From the NCBI GenBank assembly GCA_905235905.1, contig CAJONO010000074.1:1-37907 (forward strand): a stretch of 37,907 nucleotides of DNA, in the 5' to 3' direction. Both the position numbers and the translations under genes were made by a program. Below are positions 16,550-26,048 of this stretch, one piece after another. Within the stretch, counting starts at the first letter, position 1, and every line of letters begins with the position of its first letter. Source of the DNA: an uncultured Prevotella sp. (lineage in GTDB: Bacteria > Bacteroidota > Bacteroidia > Bacteroidales > Bacteroidaceae). The notes beneath the pieces were generated by a model, which saw nothing but the letters and a program-made list of their open reading frames with translations, was not told the DNA's origin and ran no database searches.

Positions 16550-18649
16550 ATGAAAACAATAACCAAACAGTGTTCTTTGCTATTACTGGCTACGTGCATG
16601 TGCCCGGTAATATCGTTAGCGCAGGAGCCAATTCTGCTGAACGGACAAGACGATGCCTACAGGCAGGCGTTCACTCCTCAGCTCCTGGCAAATTACCAGA
16701 ACAACACCATCTTTGCCGACGGCAAGAATGTGTGGAATCTTCGTGGGGGCAAGATGCTCTCTGTCAAGGGTGGCATCGGCGGTCTGGCCGTGAGTCCCGT
16801 TGGCGACCTCTATGCGGCCCATCGCCAGGGCGACAAGACGGTCGGCGTGTATAACCTATGGAAGAAGAGCAAGCGCGTGGGACAGGCCAAGATGACCGCC
16901 CCGGTGGCCTGCTACTGCTTCTCCTCTGACGGTTCGCGGCTCTTCGTGGTCGACGACCAAGGCAAGGCCGGCACGTTCCGCTGCACAGACTTCACCCTGA
17001 TGAACGCCCTGCAACTGCCCTCGGCTGCCACAAGCATAGTGGCTGCCGCCGATGGGCAAAGCCTGGCCGTCACCGACGGCAGTGCAGTGACAGTGGTGAG
17101 CGCTGCCGACGGCAGCGTCCTGACCACCCTGAGAAATGGCAACGCTGTCAAGGCAATGGCTTTCGCGGCCGACTCGAAAGACCTGGCCGTACTGTCGGCC
17201 GATGGTAGCCTGACTGTCTATGACACCCGCACCTGGCTGGCAAAGAAGCAGGTGAGTGCCCTGGGCGATGCCCGCGACTGCGCCTTCCACCCCAGCGGCA
17301 AGTATGTGGCCGTGGTCACTGGCGACAGCCGCATCTCGATTGTCAACCTGATTGACGACAGCGACCGAAAGTATGTGGACAGCGACGAGAGCGGCATCAG
17401 CGAGATTCTCTTTGCCAAGGACGACCGTGGTGGCATATACCTGGTCTACAACACCGCTGCGGCAGTACACTACAAGCAGGTGAACGAGCTTCCGCCTTAC
17501 TACTCGAAACTCTTGGAGGAAGAAGTCACGAAACTCATGGACGAGTGGGAGCTGCGCATGCCTGAAGAGACGATGGAGGCCTACCAGATACGTGTGAACG
17601 ACGAGACACGCGCCGCCCAGCTGCGACTGTTCGAGGAGGAGGTGGCCACCCGCATGGCCGAAGACCTGATGCGCACCGACGACATGCAGTTCACCTCGGC
17701 CGACAATATGCAGTTCAGCAGCTATAACCCCGAGACGGGCATGATGACGCTCGACTTCGAGCAGCTGCCACCCATCTATATCAATGTGCCGAAGGAAGAG
17801 GTGGGCTATTTTGCCAACTCGAACGACGTCGAGCTGCGCAACCCCATCTACGGCATTGGCGAGAACGACCAGTTCGAGCTGGTCTATGCCGACGTCTACA
17901 ACAAGAAGACGGGCAAGACCTACGTGTTCAACAACCGTGACCGCCAGTCGCTCGACTACATGGCCAACGACAACCGCTTCGTGCCGCTGGAATATGTGGC
18001 ACAGGGCAACGAGGAGCAGATGAAGCTCGACGAGCTGAAGAACAAGGTGGTGACCGATGCCAAGCAGCAGAACTCTATCTCCGACCACACGAAGATCAAT
18101 GTGAGCACGAAGACCATTTCGGACACCGGTGCCAACGGCGAGAAGGTGGTGGACTACCAGGTGAGCTTCGACTACCAGGTGGAGCAGGGCTTCACCGAGA
18201 AGGAAGACTTCGCCCCGGGCCGCTACGTGGCTGCACAGTCGGCTGCCGCCCGCACCATGCTCAGCATCATTGGCAAGGCCCTGCAGACCGACTTTGCCCA
18301 GTACATGAAGGAGGGCAAGGCCGTGGTAGTGAAGATTACGGGTTCGGCCGATGCCAGTCCCGTGAGGCGCGTCATTCCCTACAAGGGCGAGTATGGCGAC
18401 TTCGAGGAGGCCCCCGTGCGCTATAACGACGTCGACACGCTCATTACCGTGACCCGCAAGAGCGGCATCAGCTCGAACGAGCAGCTGGCCTTCCTGCGCG
18501 CCATGGGCATGAAGGACGGCATCGTGAAGAACGTTGAGCAGCTGACGAAGATGGATGCCCGCTACGACACGTTCATCGAGCAGGGCGAAGGCGTTGGCGG
18601 TGAGTTCCGCCGCATCCGCGTAGACTTCCTCTTCAAAAATGCGTTCTAA
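16550..18649 (+). CDS. Exported WD40-like beta-propeller protein with central domain shared with the next gene and an OmpA-like C-terminal region
   Basis: Signal peptide MKTITKQCSLLLLATCMCPVISLAQ; blade-like repeats (GGLAVSPVGDLYAA, AVACYCFSSDGSRLFVV, VKAMAFAADSKDLAVLSADGSLTVYDTRT, ARDCAFHPSGKYVAVVTGDSRISIVNL). Confidence 0.75.
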   Translation: MKTITKQCSLLLLATCMCPVISLAQEPILLNGQDDAYRQAFTPQLLANYQNNTIFADGKNVWNLRGGKMLSVKGGIGGLAVSPVGDLYAAHRQGDKTVGVYNLWKKSKRVGQAKMTAPVACYCFSSDGSRLFVVDDQGKAGTFRCTDFTLMNALQLPSAATSIVAAADGQSLAVTDGSAVTVVSAADGSVLTTLRNGNAVKAMAFAADSKDLAVLSADGSLTVYDTRTWLAKKQVSALGDARDCAFHPSGKYVAVVTGDSRISIVNLIDDSDRKYVDSDESGISEILFAKDDRGGIYLVYNTAAAVHYKQVNELPPYYSKLLEEEVTKLMDEWELRMPEETMEAYQIRVNDETRAAQLRLFEEEVATRMAEDLMRTDDMQFTSADNMQFSSYNPETGMMTLDFEQLPPIYINVPKEEVGYFANSNDVELRNPIYGIGENDQFELVYADVYNKKTGKTYVFNNRDRQSLDYMANDNRFVPLEYVAQGNEEQMKLDELKNKVVTDAKQQNSISDHTKINVSTKTISDTGANGEKVVDYQVSFDYQVEQGFTEKEDFAPGRYVAAQSAAARTMLSIIGKALQTDFAQYMKEGKAVVVKITGSADASPVRRVIPYKGEYGDFEEAPVRYNDVDTLITVTRKSGISSNEQLAFLRAMGMKDGIVKNVEQLTKMDARYDTFIEQGEGVGGEFRRIRVDFLFKNAF

Positions 18650-18661
18650 AGTGAAAAGCTT

Positions 18662-21226
18662 ATGCTAAGACGCTTATTATATATAATAATGTGGGCGGCT
18701 TGGATGGCGGGTCCGTGCCATGCGCAAAGCCTTCAGACAGGACTGCAGCAATACCAGCAGTTCCTGACCCTGAAGGACGGCGGCAACACGGGCAGTGCAT
18801 ACGCTATGCTGTGGCAGAGCTATCAGAACCTGGAGCAGGCGGCACGAAACGTCAGGGCGGGCACCGCAGAGTATGACCAGCTGCGGACGACGTTGCGCGA
18901 CATGCGGCAGCACTTGGAGCAGGGATGGCTCTACAACTCGCAGATGCGGCAGCGGTCGAACACGACACTCTTCGGCCAGGCCTATCTCGACATTGAGCGC
19001 ATGCCAATCATGGTGGGCATGGACATGGAGCACACCAGCAACTATCCTTCCATAGCCTATAACACGTCGGCTGCCACCTATAACCAGGCAGTGGGCTCGA
19101 AGAGCACCGCCGACTTCCAGAAGGCCATAGCCTATTTCAAGGCCTATCTGTCGACGGGCGAGACCACCCATCGGCGCAACGTGCTGCAGTTCATGTTCAA
19201 CGCCTGCCTGAAGGCCGGCGACAACGAGTCGGCACGCGACATTGTCGAGGAGATGGTGACCAACGACCCCCGCAACCTGAACCTGCTGCGCTATGCCGTC
19301 AACGTGTGCATGGAGTCGAAGGACTACCATGCCATGAAGCGCTATCTCGACCGCGCCATTGCCCTGAGTCCCAACGATGCCAGCCTGAAGAAACTGCAAG
19401 GTCAGGCATTGGAGGAAACCCAGCAGTATGAGCAGGCGTTAGAGGTGTTCGGCAAGTTGCGTCAGCAGAATCCGCGCAGCCTGGAGTTAGCCAAGCACAT
19501 AGGTCTCTGCAACTATAATCTGGGCGTGGCCTATCACAATGCAGCCCAGCAAGGCAGCAACGTGAAGCGCAACCAGAAAATGGCACGAGACTATTTTGCC
19601 GCTGCCGCCACCGACTTCGACGTGGTGGTGGGGCAGGAGAGCAACTCCCTGAAGTATGCCCAGGCACTGGCCACCAGCTACCTCTATTCCGACCAGACCG
19701 ACAAGCTGTCGGCTGCCAACCAGCGGGTGGTGGCGCTCGGCGGCATGGCCGTGACGAAGGACCAGCAGCCCGTGGCCATGACATCGGCAGGCAAGTCGGC
19801 ATCGGCCAGTTCGTTAGCCTCCTCGGCATCGGACGCCCGGCAGTCGGGTGCACAGCCGTCAGCATCGTCGTCCGACGAGCTTCCGCTCTATTCCGAGTTT
19901 GCCAAGCAGTTCGTCGAGGACAGGCTGCGCAAATGGCAGAAGAAAGACCCCTACGAGACCGCCGACGAGTATCGCAAGCGTGTCACCGAAGAGACCCGCA
20001 ACGCCAAGGCCAAGGAACTGCTGAGCCTGGCCGAGCAGGAGTATATCAGGACCTATACGCAGAACATACGCTTCGACCGCGAAATGAAGCTGCGCCCTTA
20101 CGACGCCGAGAACAGGGTGTTCCTCATCGAGTCGAAATATGGCGAGCTCATCGTGCCCGTGCCGCGTGAGAACAACGAGGCCCGCGCCTTCGAGACAGGA
20201 TGGAGCGGCATGCAGTTCAGCAATCCGCAGTTCTACATCTCCGGCGACAAGCTGACGCTCTCGAGCCTCACCTTCCGTACGCCGTCGGGCCGCACCTACC
20301 AGTTTGCGGGCGACAAGTCGCTCAACTACACCGAGACGGTGGTCGACGTGCAGTTCGACCAGTTAGACAACAGCCTCTTTGCCAGCAACGACCAGAAGCA
20401 GGGAAAGAGCAAGCGCAAGAAGCAGACGCTGACGGTGGGGCAGTCGGATGTCGACATGGACATTCCGCAGACTTCCAAGACCAACGACAACACCTTTGCC
20501 GTGATTATCTGCAACGAGCACTACAGCATGGTGTCGGAAGTGCCGATGGCCGAGAACGACGGTACCGTCTTTGCGCAGTACTGCCAGAAGACGCTGGGCC
20601 TGCCCAAGAACAACGTGCGACTCTACAAGGATGCCTCCTACGGCGTCATGCTGCGAGCCATGCGCGACATTGCCTCGATAGCGTCGGCCTACCAGGGCGA
20701 CCTGAACATCATCTTCTACTATGCCGGCCACGGCATTCCCAACGAGTCGACGAAGGATGCCTTCCTGCTGCCTGTCGATGCCGACGGTCTGCAGACCGAG
20801 GGCTGTTACCCCCTGAGCAAGCTCTATGGCGAGTTGGAGTCGCTCGGCGCCCGCAGTGTGGTGGTGTTTCTCGACGCCTGCTTCAGCGGAGCCAAGCGCG
20901 ACGGCGGCATGTTGGCCTCGGCACGAGGCGTGGCACTGAAGCCGAAGAAGGAAGGGCCGAAAGGCAATATGGTGGTGTTTACCGCCGCTACCGACGACGA
21001 GACGGCCATGCCCTACGAAGAGAAGAACCACGGACTCTTCACCTACTACCTGCTGAAGAAGCTAAAGGATAGCAAGGGCGACGTGACGCTGCAAGACTTG
21101 GGCAGCTATATCTCGACACAGGTGAAGCGGCAGTCGACGGTGGTCAATCATAAGCCGCAGACTCCCTCGGTCATGCCGTCGGCCTCGATGGTCAATGTGT
21201 GGAGCAACATGAAACTGATAAGATAA
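18662..21226 (+). CDS. Exported TPR-containing caspase-family (peptidase C14, clan CD) protease
   Basis: Signal peptide MLRRLLYIIMWAAWMAGPCHAQ; TPR-like helices; caspase His motif IIFYYAGHGIPNE and Cys motif VVVFLDACFSGAKR. Confidence 0.9.
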   Translation: MLRRLLYIIMWAAWMAGPCHAQSLQTGLQQYQQFLTLKDGGNTGSAYAMLWQSYQNLEQAARNVRAGTAEYDQLRTTLRDMRQHLEQGWLYNSQMRQRSNTTLFGQAYLDIERMPIMVGMDMEHTSNYPSIAYNTSAATYNQAVGSKSTADFQKAIAYFKAYLSTGETTHRRNVLQFMFNACLKAGDNESARDIVEEMVTNDPRNLNLLRYAVNVCMESKDYHAMKRYLDRAIALSPNDASLKKLQGQALEETQQYEQALEVFGKLRQQNPRSLELAKHIGLCNYNLGVAYHNAAQQGSNVKRNQKMARDYFAAAATDFDVVVGQESNSLKYAQALATSYLYSDQTDKLSAANQRVVALGGMAVTKDQQPVAMTSAGKSASASSLASSASDARQSGAQPSASSSDELPLYSEFAKQFVEDRLRKWQKKDPYETADEYRKRVTEETRNAKAKELLSLAEQEYIRTYTQNIRFDREMKLRPYDAENRVFLIESKYGELIVPVPRENNEARAFETGWSGMQFSNPQFYISGDKLTLSSLTFRTPSGRTYQFAGDKSLNYTETVVDVQFDQLDNSLFASNDQKQGKSKRKKQTLTVGQSDVDMDIPQTSKTNDNTFAVIICNEHYSMVSEVPMAENDGTVFAQYCQKTLGLPKNNVRLYKDASYGVMLRAMRDIASIASAYQGDLNIIFYYAGHGIPNESTKDAFLLPVDADGLQTEGCYPLSKLYGELESLGARSVVVFLDACFSGAKRDGGMLASARGVALKPKKEGPKGNMVVFTAATDDETAMPYEEKNHGLFTYYLLKKLKDSKGDVTLQDLGSYISTQVKRQSTVVNHKPQTPSVMPSASMVNVWSNMKLIR

Positions 21227-21253
21227 CAGGAACTAAAAATAACTTAAAGATAT

Positions 21254-22027
21254 ATGAACAAAACATTATTGCTAAGTATGGCACTGGCAGCCTGCAGCCA
21301 GTTTGTGGTAGCACAGACTATCATCAACGGCACGGTGACCGACACCAAGGGTGTGCCTATGCCTGGAGCCAGGGTACAAGTGAAAGGTACCAACGAGAGT
21401 GTGCTCACCAATATGGACGGCACCTTCTCTATCGTGACGCCGAAGGCTTCTTCCAAGCTTCAGGCCGAGTATGTGGGGTGGACAACAACCACCAAGACTG
21501 GTAAGGACGGAATGGTCATCAGGATGGGCAAGCAGAGCTGGTCGAAACCGGAGAAGTACCAGTGGTTTGTGGCCCTCAACGCAGCCTTCCCCTCCGACGA
21601 CCTGAAGAACTTCAACTTCTCGCCGGGCCTCATGCTGGGACGGGTGAAGAACTTCGGTTGGTATGTGAAAGGACAGTTCAACGGTACCGTCGACGATGTT
21701 GAGTATTACTCCGACTGGTACACGGGCAACGACAAGCGCAAGTACTGGAGCGTGTCGGGCGGCGGCATCGCCAGGGTGCTCGGACCGGTCTATCTCTATC
21801 TGGGTGGCGGCTATGCCGAGCGCAACGTCTACTGGGAGTTCCAGAGCGGCGACTACGAGAAGCACCGCGTCGACTGCTACGACGGATTCATGGGCGAAGT
21901 GGGCCTCATGGTGAGAATCAAGAGCTTCATGCTCTATGGCGGTGTGCAGAACACCTTCGACGAGTTCTGCTTCGACGAGATGGACCGTCATGTCGTGGGT
22001 AACTTTGGTATAGGTATTTACTTCTAA
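21254..22027 (+). CDS. Outer-membrane beta-barrel protein with N-terminal carboxypeptidase-regulatory-like domain
   Basis: Signal peptide; IINGTVTDTKGVPMPGARVQVKGTNESVLTNMDGTFSI; barrel-like alternating strands ending GNFGIGIYF. Confidence 0.8.
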   Translation: MNKTLLLSMALAACSQFVVAQTIINGTVTDTKGVPMPGARVQVKGTNESVLTNMDGTFSIVTPKASSKLQAEYVGWTTTTKTGKDGMVIRMGKQSWSKPEKYQWFVALNAAFPSDDLKNFNFSPGLMLGRVKNFGWYVKGQFNGTVDDVEYYSDWYTGNDKRKYWSVSGGGIARVLGPVYLYLGGGYAERNVYWEFQSGDYEKHRVDCYDGFMGEVGLMVRIKSFMLYGGVQNTFDEFCFDEMDRHVVGNFGIGIYF

Positions 22028-22041
22028 AAACGATGAGCATT

Positions 22042-23439
22042 ATGAAAAAGAAAGCATATTATCTATTTGCCCTGCTTGCAGGGATGGTATTCTTGCTTGC
22101 TTCGTGCGAGGAGCTGGATACTCCCTATAACACCGTGCCACGCCTGGACAAGGTAACCGTTACGCCGAGCAAGACAGAGCTGAAATACACGCTCTACCAC
22201 GAAAACAAAAATGCCAACAGTGGCTACTACGAGATTTCGCAATATGCCGACATGCGCGACGCCGAGCGGGTAAATAGTTCCCACTATAATGGCTACTGGA
22301 GTGCCGAGGTAGACTTGCTGCCCTCGACGACCTATTACATCCGACTGGTACTGTCAAACAACAACAGCTCGGTGGCAGGACCCGTCACGGAGTACACCAC
22401 GCCGGAAATATCGAGAACGGTGAGCGTCAGCCAAGTCACCACTAACAGTGCCCGTTTTGCCATCTCTTGGAATCGCACGGACTGTCTGGTGTTCTTCCAG
22501 TATTCCACCAGCGAAGACCTAAGCGGTGCCAAGACGAAGCAGGCAACGCCCTACAATAGCAGCTATGTGCTCTATTTGGACGGTCTTCAGAACTATACTA
22601 CCTACTACGTCCGCGCCGCCATACAGCTGCCTGACGGAAATTACTACTATACGCCAGTGACGAAGTTCACGACGACAAGGCCCGTTACCATCAGTACGTC
22701 AGACAGCAGCGTGAGTGGCAGCACCCGTTACTGGATAGTGGGCGAAGACTATACCACCAGCGGCAGCGCTACTGGCAATTCGTGGAATATCAATGCCTCC
22801 GGGTCTTCGACCATCTATGTCTTCAAGCCCTATAAGAGTGCCAACGACTACAAGGCTGTTCCCATTTACTACAACGAATATGAAGTGTTCGAGTGGGGCT
22901 ATGGCAAGATCGACCCGTCAAGCTCTCAATCCGTTTCCTGCAAGATGAACAAATGGCTGGCTTACAGTGTGACGCTGAACATCAGCATCAAGTCGGCCAA
23001 CGGAGCCACCTCGTCGAAGTCTATCAGTCAGGTGGAGATTGCCAATGCCGGCACGGCACAGGCCATCAGCACCGATGCCACCTTCGACGTGAGCACTGGC
23101 AACATAACGCCTGTGAAGAACAACGCTGCCAAGTGGACGGCCAAACCCAACATTCCGCTAACCTACACGAACGCATATCCCGTCAGCTTCAGGTCGCTCA
23201 TTCCCATCAAGTTCAACGACGGTGAGGTGAAGGTGAACATTGTGCTGAACAACCCGACCAATATGACCACCGAGGTCTATCCCGCCACATTACCCGCAAG
23301 CGACTGGAAGCAAGGCCAGCCTTACCCTTACAACATCACCTTGACCTATACCCGTACCGATGTAGAGGTGACCGTTGGCGACGTGACCGTCACACCGTGG
23401 AAGGAAGGCGACAACAATGACATTGATATTTACGACTAA
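22042..23439 (+). CDS. Lipoprotein with FnIII-like repeats and fimbrillin-like C-terminal region
   Basis: Lipobox FLLASC; FnIII-like LLPSTTYYIRLVLSNNNS...EYTTPE and LQNYTTYYVRAAIQLPDG...KFTTT; C-terminal YPYNITLTYTRTDVEVTVGDVTVTPW. Confidence 0.7.
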   Translation: MKKKAYYLFALLAGMVFLLASCEELDTPYNTVPRLDKVTVTPSKTELKYTLYHENKNANSGYYEISQYADMRDAERVNSSHYNGYWSAEVDLLPSTTYYIRLVLSNNNSSVAGPVTEYTTPEISRTVSVSQVTTNSARFAISWNRTDCLVFFQYSTSEDLSGAKTKQATPYNSSYVLYLDGLQNYTTYYVRAAIQLPDGNYYYTPVTKFTTTRPVTISTSDSSVSGSTRYWIVGEDYTTSGSATGNSWNINASGSSTIYVFKPYKSANDYKAVPIYYNEYEVFEWGYGKIDPSSSQSVSCKMNKWLAYSVTLNISIKSANGATSSKSISQVEIANAGTAQAISTDATFDVSTGNITPVKNNAAKWTAKPNIPLTYTNAYPVSFRSLIPIKFNDGEVKVNIVLNNPTNMTTEVYPATLPASDWKQGQPYPYNITLTYTRTDVEVTVGDVTVTPWKEGDNNDIDIYD

Positions 23440-23454
23440 ACGAACAGAAACGAT

Positions 23455-24969
23455 ATGAAAAAAGCAATATTATCACTTCTTGCCCTCCCACTGCTGTTTG
23501 CTTGCAGCAGTGAGGACAGCGAGATAGCAGGCAATGCAGGGCGAGTGCCCCTGCAAATAGAGTTTGGCGACATCACCCGCGCTGCACTTGAAGGCAGCAC
23601 ACTGCCCGACAACGCACAGTATGGCGTGTTCGCCGCAAGCACCACCGCTCCCTACAACAGTCTGCTGGAGAACGGAGAGAACCGCCGTGTGACATATTCA
23701 GGAGGCAAAAGCACCTTCGACCAGAACGTCTATATTCCTGAGGGCAAAACGGCATACGTGTGGGCCTACTATCCCTACAATTCCTTGATGAGCCGCACCG
23801 TGCTGTCAGATGGGTGGACTATCGATGCCCAGAGCCAGACAGACTATCTGCTGAGCAATTCCTACCAGACGGCTACCGAGAGCTCGCCCACCGTGAGGCT
23901 GTCGATGCGCCACCTCATGTCGCGCATACACATCACGGTGAAGAAAGCTGCCGACAACACGACAAACTATGAATATAAGGAAGCCAATCTCTATAATGCC
24001 TATCGCTATGGCAGGTTCTTTTTCACCAACACGTCGATGACGTTAGACAACAAGACCACCATAACACTGCATGGCTATATGACCAATGGCGACTCAAGCC
24101 TGCAGGACGGCAAGACCATAGAGTTCGACTTCCTCGTGCTGCCTACCACCAACACTCACGTCATGACTGTGGAGCTGCCCAACGGCTCTTCTGTGCTGAG
24201 CACGTCATTGCCCGAACGCAGGTATGTGGCCGGCGAGCAGTATAACATCACGCTGACCATTAACCACCTGGGAGAGCTGACCGCAGGCGAGTGGACCATC
24301 GTGCCCTGGCAAACCTCGACGAAAAGCGGCCTGAATGTCTGGAAGGACGACCAGACGGGGGAGGAAGAAGTGACACCGACACCCACAGAAGAGCATGAAT
24401 ACGTTGACCTCGGCCTGCCCAGCGGAACATTATGGGCCACCTGCAACATTGGAGCCAAAGTGCCAGAGGAAGCAGGTAATCGATATGCATGGGGAGAAAC
24501 AGAGGTGAAAGAAAGCTATTCGGAGGCTAATTACAAATGGATGGATGGCTACTATTACACCAAGTATAATTCTATAGAAACCAATGGAGTACTTGACAAT
24601 TTGACTGAGCTGGAACTATCTGATGATGCAGCTTACGTTAACTGGGGTAAGAGCTGGCAAATGCCTACAAACGGCAATGTGGAAGAACTTGTAAAACATT
24701 GTACAAAAGAACTGGTATATATCGGCGATGCCTTTGGATGTAGAATAACTGGACCTAATGGCAAGTCTATTTTCTTGCCCACAGATCCTCGTAGCAACAA
24801 CAGCATGGTAGGTCAGTATTGGACAAGTTCAAAACCAACTCATAATTATGCATACGTAATATATTTCAGCGAAAAATATCCACTCAATAGTAGTGGAACG
24901 TCTACAGGAAGATTCCAGGGCCTTTTGGTCAGACCAGTTATCAGAGGTGTTGTAATAACCAACAACTAA
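23455..24969 (+). CDS. Fimbrillin-family lipoprotein with C-terminal FISUMP-like domain
   Basis: Lipobox LLFAC; ITRAALEGS...YVWAYYPY...RHLMSRIHITV...YNITLTINHLGELTAGEWTIVPW; C-terminal HEYVDLGLPSGTLWATCNIGA. Confidence 0.85.
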   Translation: MKKAILSLLALPLLFACSSEDSEIAGNAGRVPLQIEFGDITRAALEGSTLPDNAQYGVFAASTTAPYNSLLENGENRRVTYSGGKSTFDQNVYIPEGKTAYVWAYYPYNSLMSRTVLSDGWTIDAQSQTDYLLSNSYQTATESSPTVRLSMRHLMSRIHITVKKAADNTTNYEYKEANLYNAYRYGRFFFTNTSMTLDNKTTITLHGYMTNGDSSLQDGKTIEFDFLVLPTTNTHVMTVELPNGSSVLSTSLPERRYVAGEQYNITLTINHLGELTAGEWTIVPWQTSTKSGLNVWKDDQTGEEEVTPTPTEEHEYVDLGLPSGTLWATCNIGAKVPEEAGNRYAWGETEVKESYSEANYKWMDGYYYTKYNSIETNGVLDNLTELELSDDAAYVNWGKSWQMPTNGNVEELVKHCTKELVYIGDAFGCRITGPNGKSIFLPTDPRSNNSMVGQYWTSSKPTHNYAYVIYFSEKYPLNSSGTSTGRFQGLLVRPVIRGVVITNN

Positions 24970-24999
24970 GCATCCTCTCCATATTTTAACATAACGACT

Positions 25000-25983
25000 A
25001 TGAAGATGAAAAGATATACAATCATGATGTCCTTGGCAACGGTGTTGCTGGGACTGGTGTCGTGCTCCCAGGACGAGAGCGTCGACAATATGACGGGGAC
25101 AGCCGACCTGCGGCTGAGCACGGAGATTGCCACTACCCGCGCCATCATTGAGGGCACCGCCTTCAGCAGCGGCGACAGGGTGGAGCTGTTCGTCAACAAT
25201 ACCATCGGCGCAAACACTGTCAGTGCCATCTGCGATGACGGCAAGTGGATTATCGACCCCGCCGTGAAGCTCAACAACCTGAGCATGGGCGTGGTAGGCA
25301 TTGCCAATCGCCCTGCCTTTAGCATTGCCCCCGACTCTGCCGGCAACCAGCAGGACATTCTCATCGGCCTGCCCGACAAGATTGCCAACGGCACCAGCAT
25401 CAATGCTGCCAACCCGGAGGTTCACATGACGTTCCACCATGCCCTGGCCCGCCTGTCGTTCCAGTTTACCGAGACCAACGGCAGCGACAATCTGACGCGC
25501 CTCTCGCTGGTCAACGTCAATGGCAAAGCCATCAAGACGCAGTGCGACAGCAGCTTGCTATCGAACGCCGCCTGGCAGCTGGCTTACGATATGGCAAAGA
25601 ACCGTAACTACTCTGCCATGTGGACGATGTGCCAGAGCAGCATCCTGGCCTATCTGAGCGAGTATGGAAAAGCCGAAACGATGACGCTCAACAAGACCGT
25701 CACGCTCTCGGAGAAAGAGCAGGTGGTCGACCTCCTGGTCTTCCCCACCACCATCAACTCGAGCAACCGCGTGAGCCTCGAACTGGTCGTCAGCGGCAAG
25801 GTCTACAAGGTGGAAATGCCCGCCGACACGTGGTCGGCCAACGTGCGCTACGTCTATCCCGTCAGCATCGACGTGACGAAGGACTACGAGCAGAGCGTCA
25901 CCATCGGCAAAGCCACCATCGAGAAGTGGGGCGCACAGAAGTCGCTCGACGAGATTACGGTGCCCACCACCATGGACTACTAA
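25000..25983 (+). CDS. Fimbrillin-family lipoprotein
   Basis: Lipobox GLVSC; TTRAIIEGTAFSSGDRVELFV; FHHALARLSFQF; ends VTIGKATIEKWG. Confidence 0.85.
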   Translation: MKMKRYTIMMSLATVLLGLVSCSQDESVDNMTGTADLRLSTEIATTRAIIEGTAFSSGDRVELFVNNTIGANTVSAICDDGKWIIDPAVKLNNLSMGVVGIANRPAFSIAPDSAGNQQDILIGLPDKIANGTSINAANPEVHMTFHHALARLSFQFTETNGSDNLTRLSLVNVNGKAIKTQCDSSLLSNAAWQLAYDMAKNRNYSAMWTMCQSSILAYLSEYGKAETMTLNKTVTLSEKEQVVDLLVFPTTINSSNRVSLELVVSGKVYKVEMPADTWSANVRYVYPVSIDVTKDYEQSVTIGKATIEKWGAQKSLDEITVPTTMDY

Positions 25984-26048
25984 TGGCCGTGGCAAGACAC
26001 TCGAAGCATTTCACTTATTCTTGACAAACTAAAAAACATAGAATAGCA

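Noticed and set aside
16856-18088. 410-aa minus-strand ORF opposite the WD40 gene
   Set aside because: Low-complexity V/H/G/L composition typical of antisense frames in GC-rich genes; the plus-strand ORF has a signal peptide and clear domains.
20200-21072. 290-aa plus-strand ORF inside the caspase gene
   Set aside because: Alternate frame of a strongly supported caspase CDS, Arg/Gln/His-rich.
18662-21226. Intracellular caspase-type anti-phage (abortive infection) system
   Set aside because: The WD40 and caspase proteins both begin with export signals and sit with outer-membrane and lipoprotein genes, so a cytoplasmic suicide role is less likely than an envelope role; not excluded.
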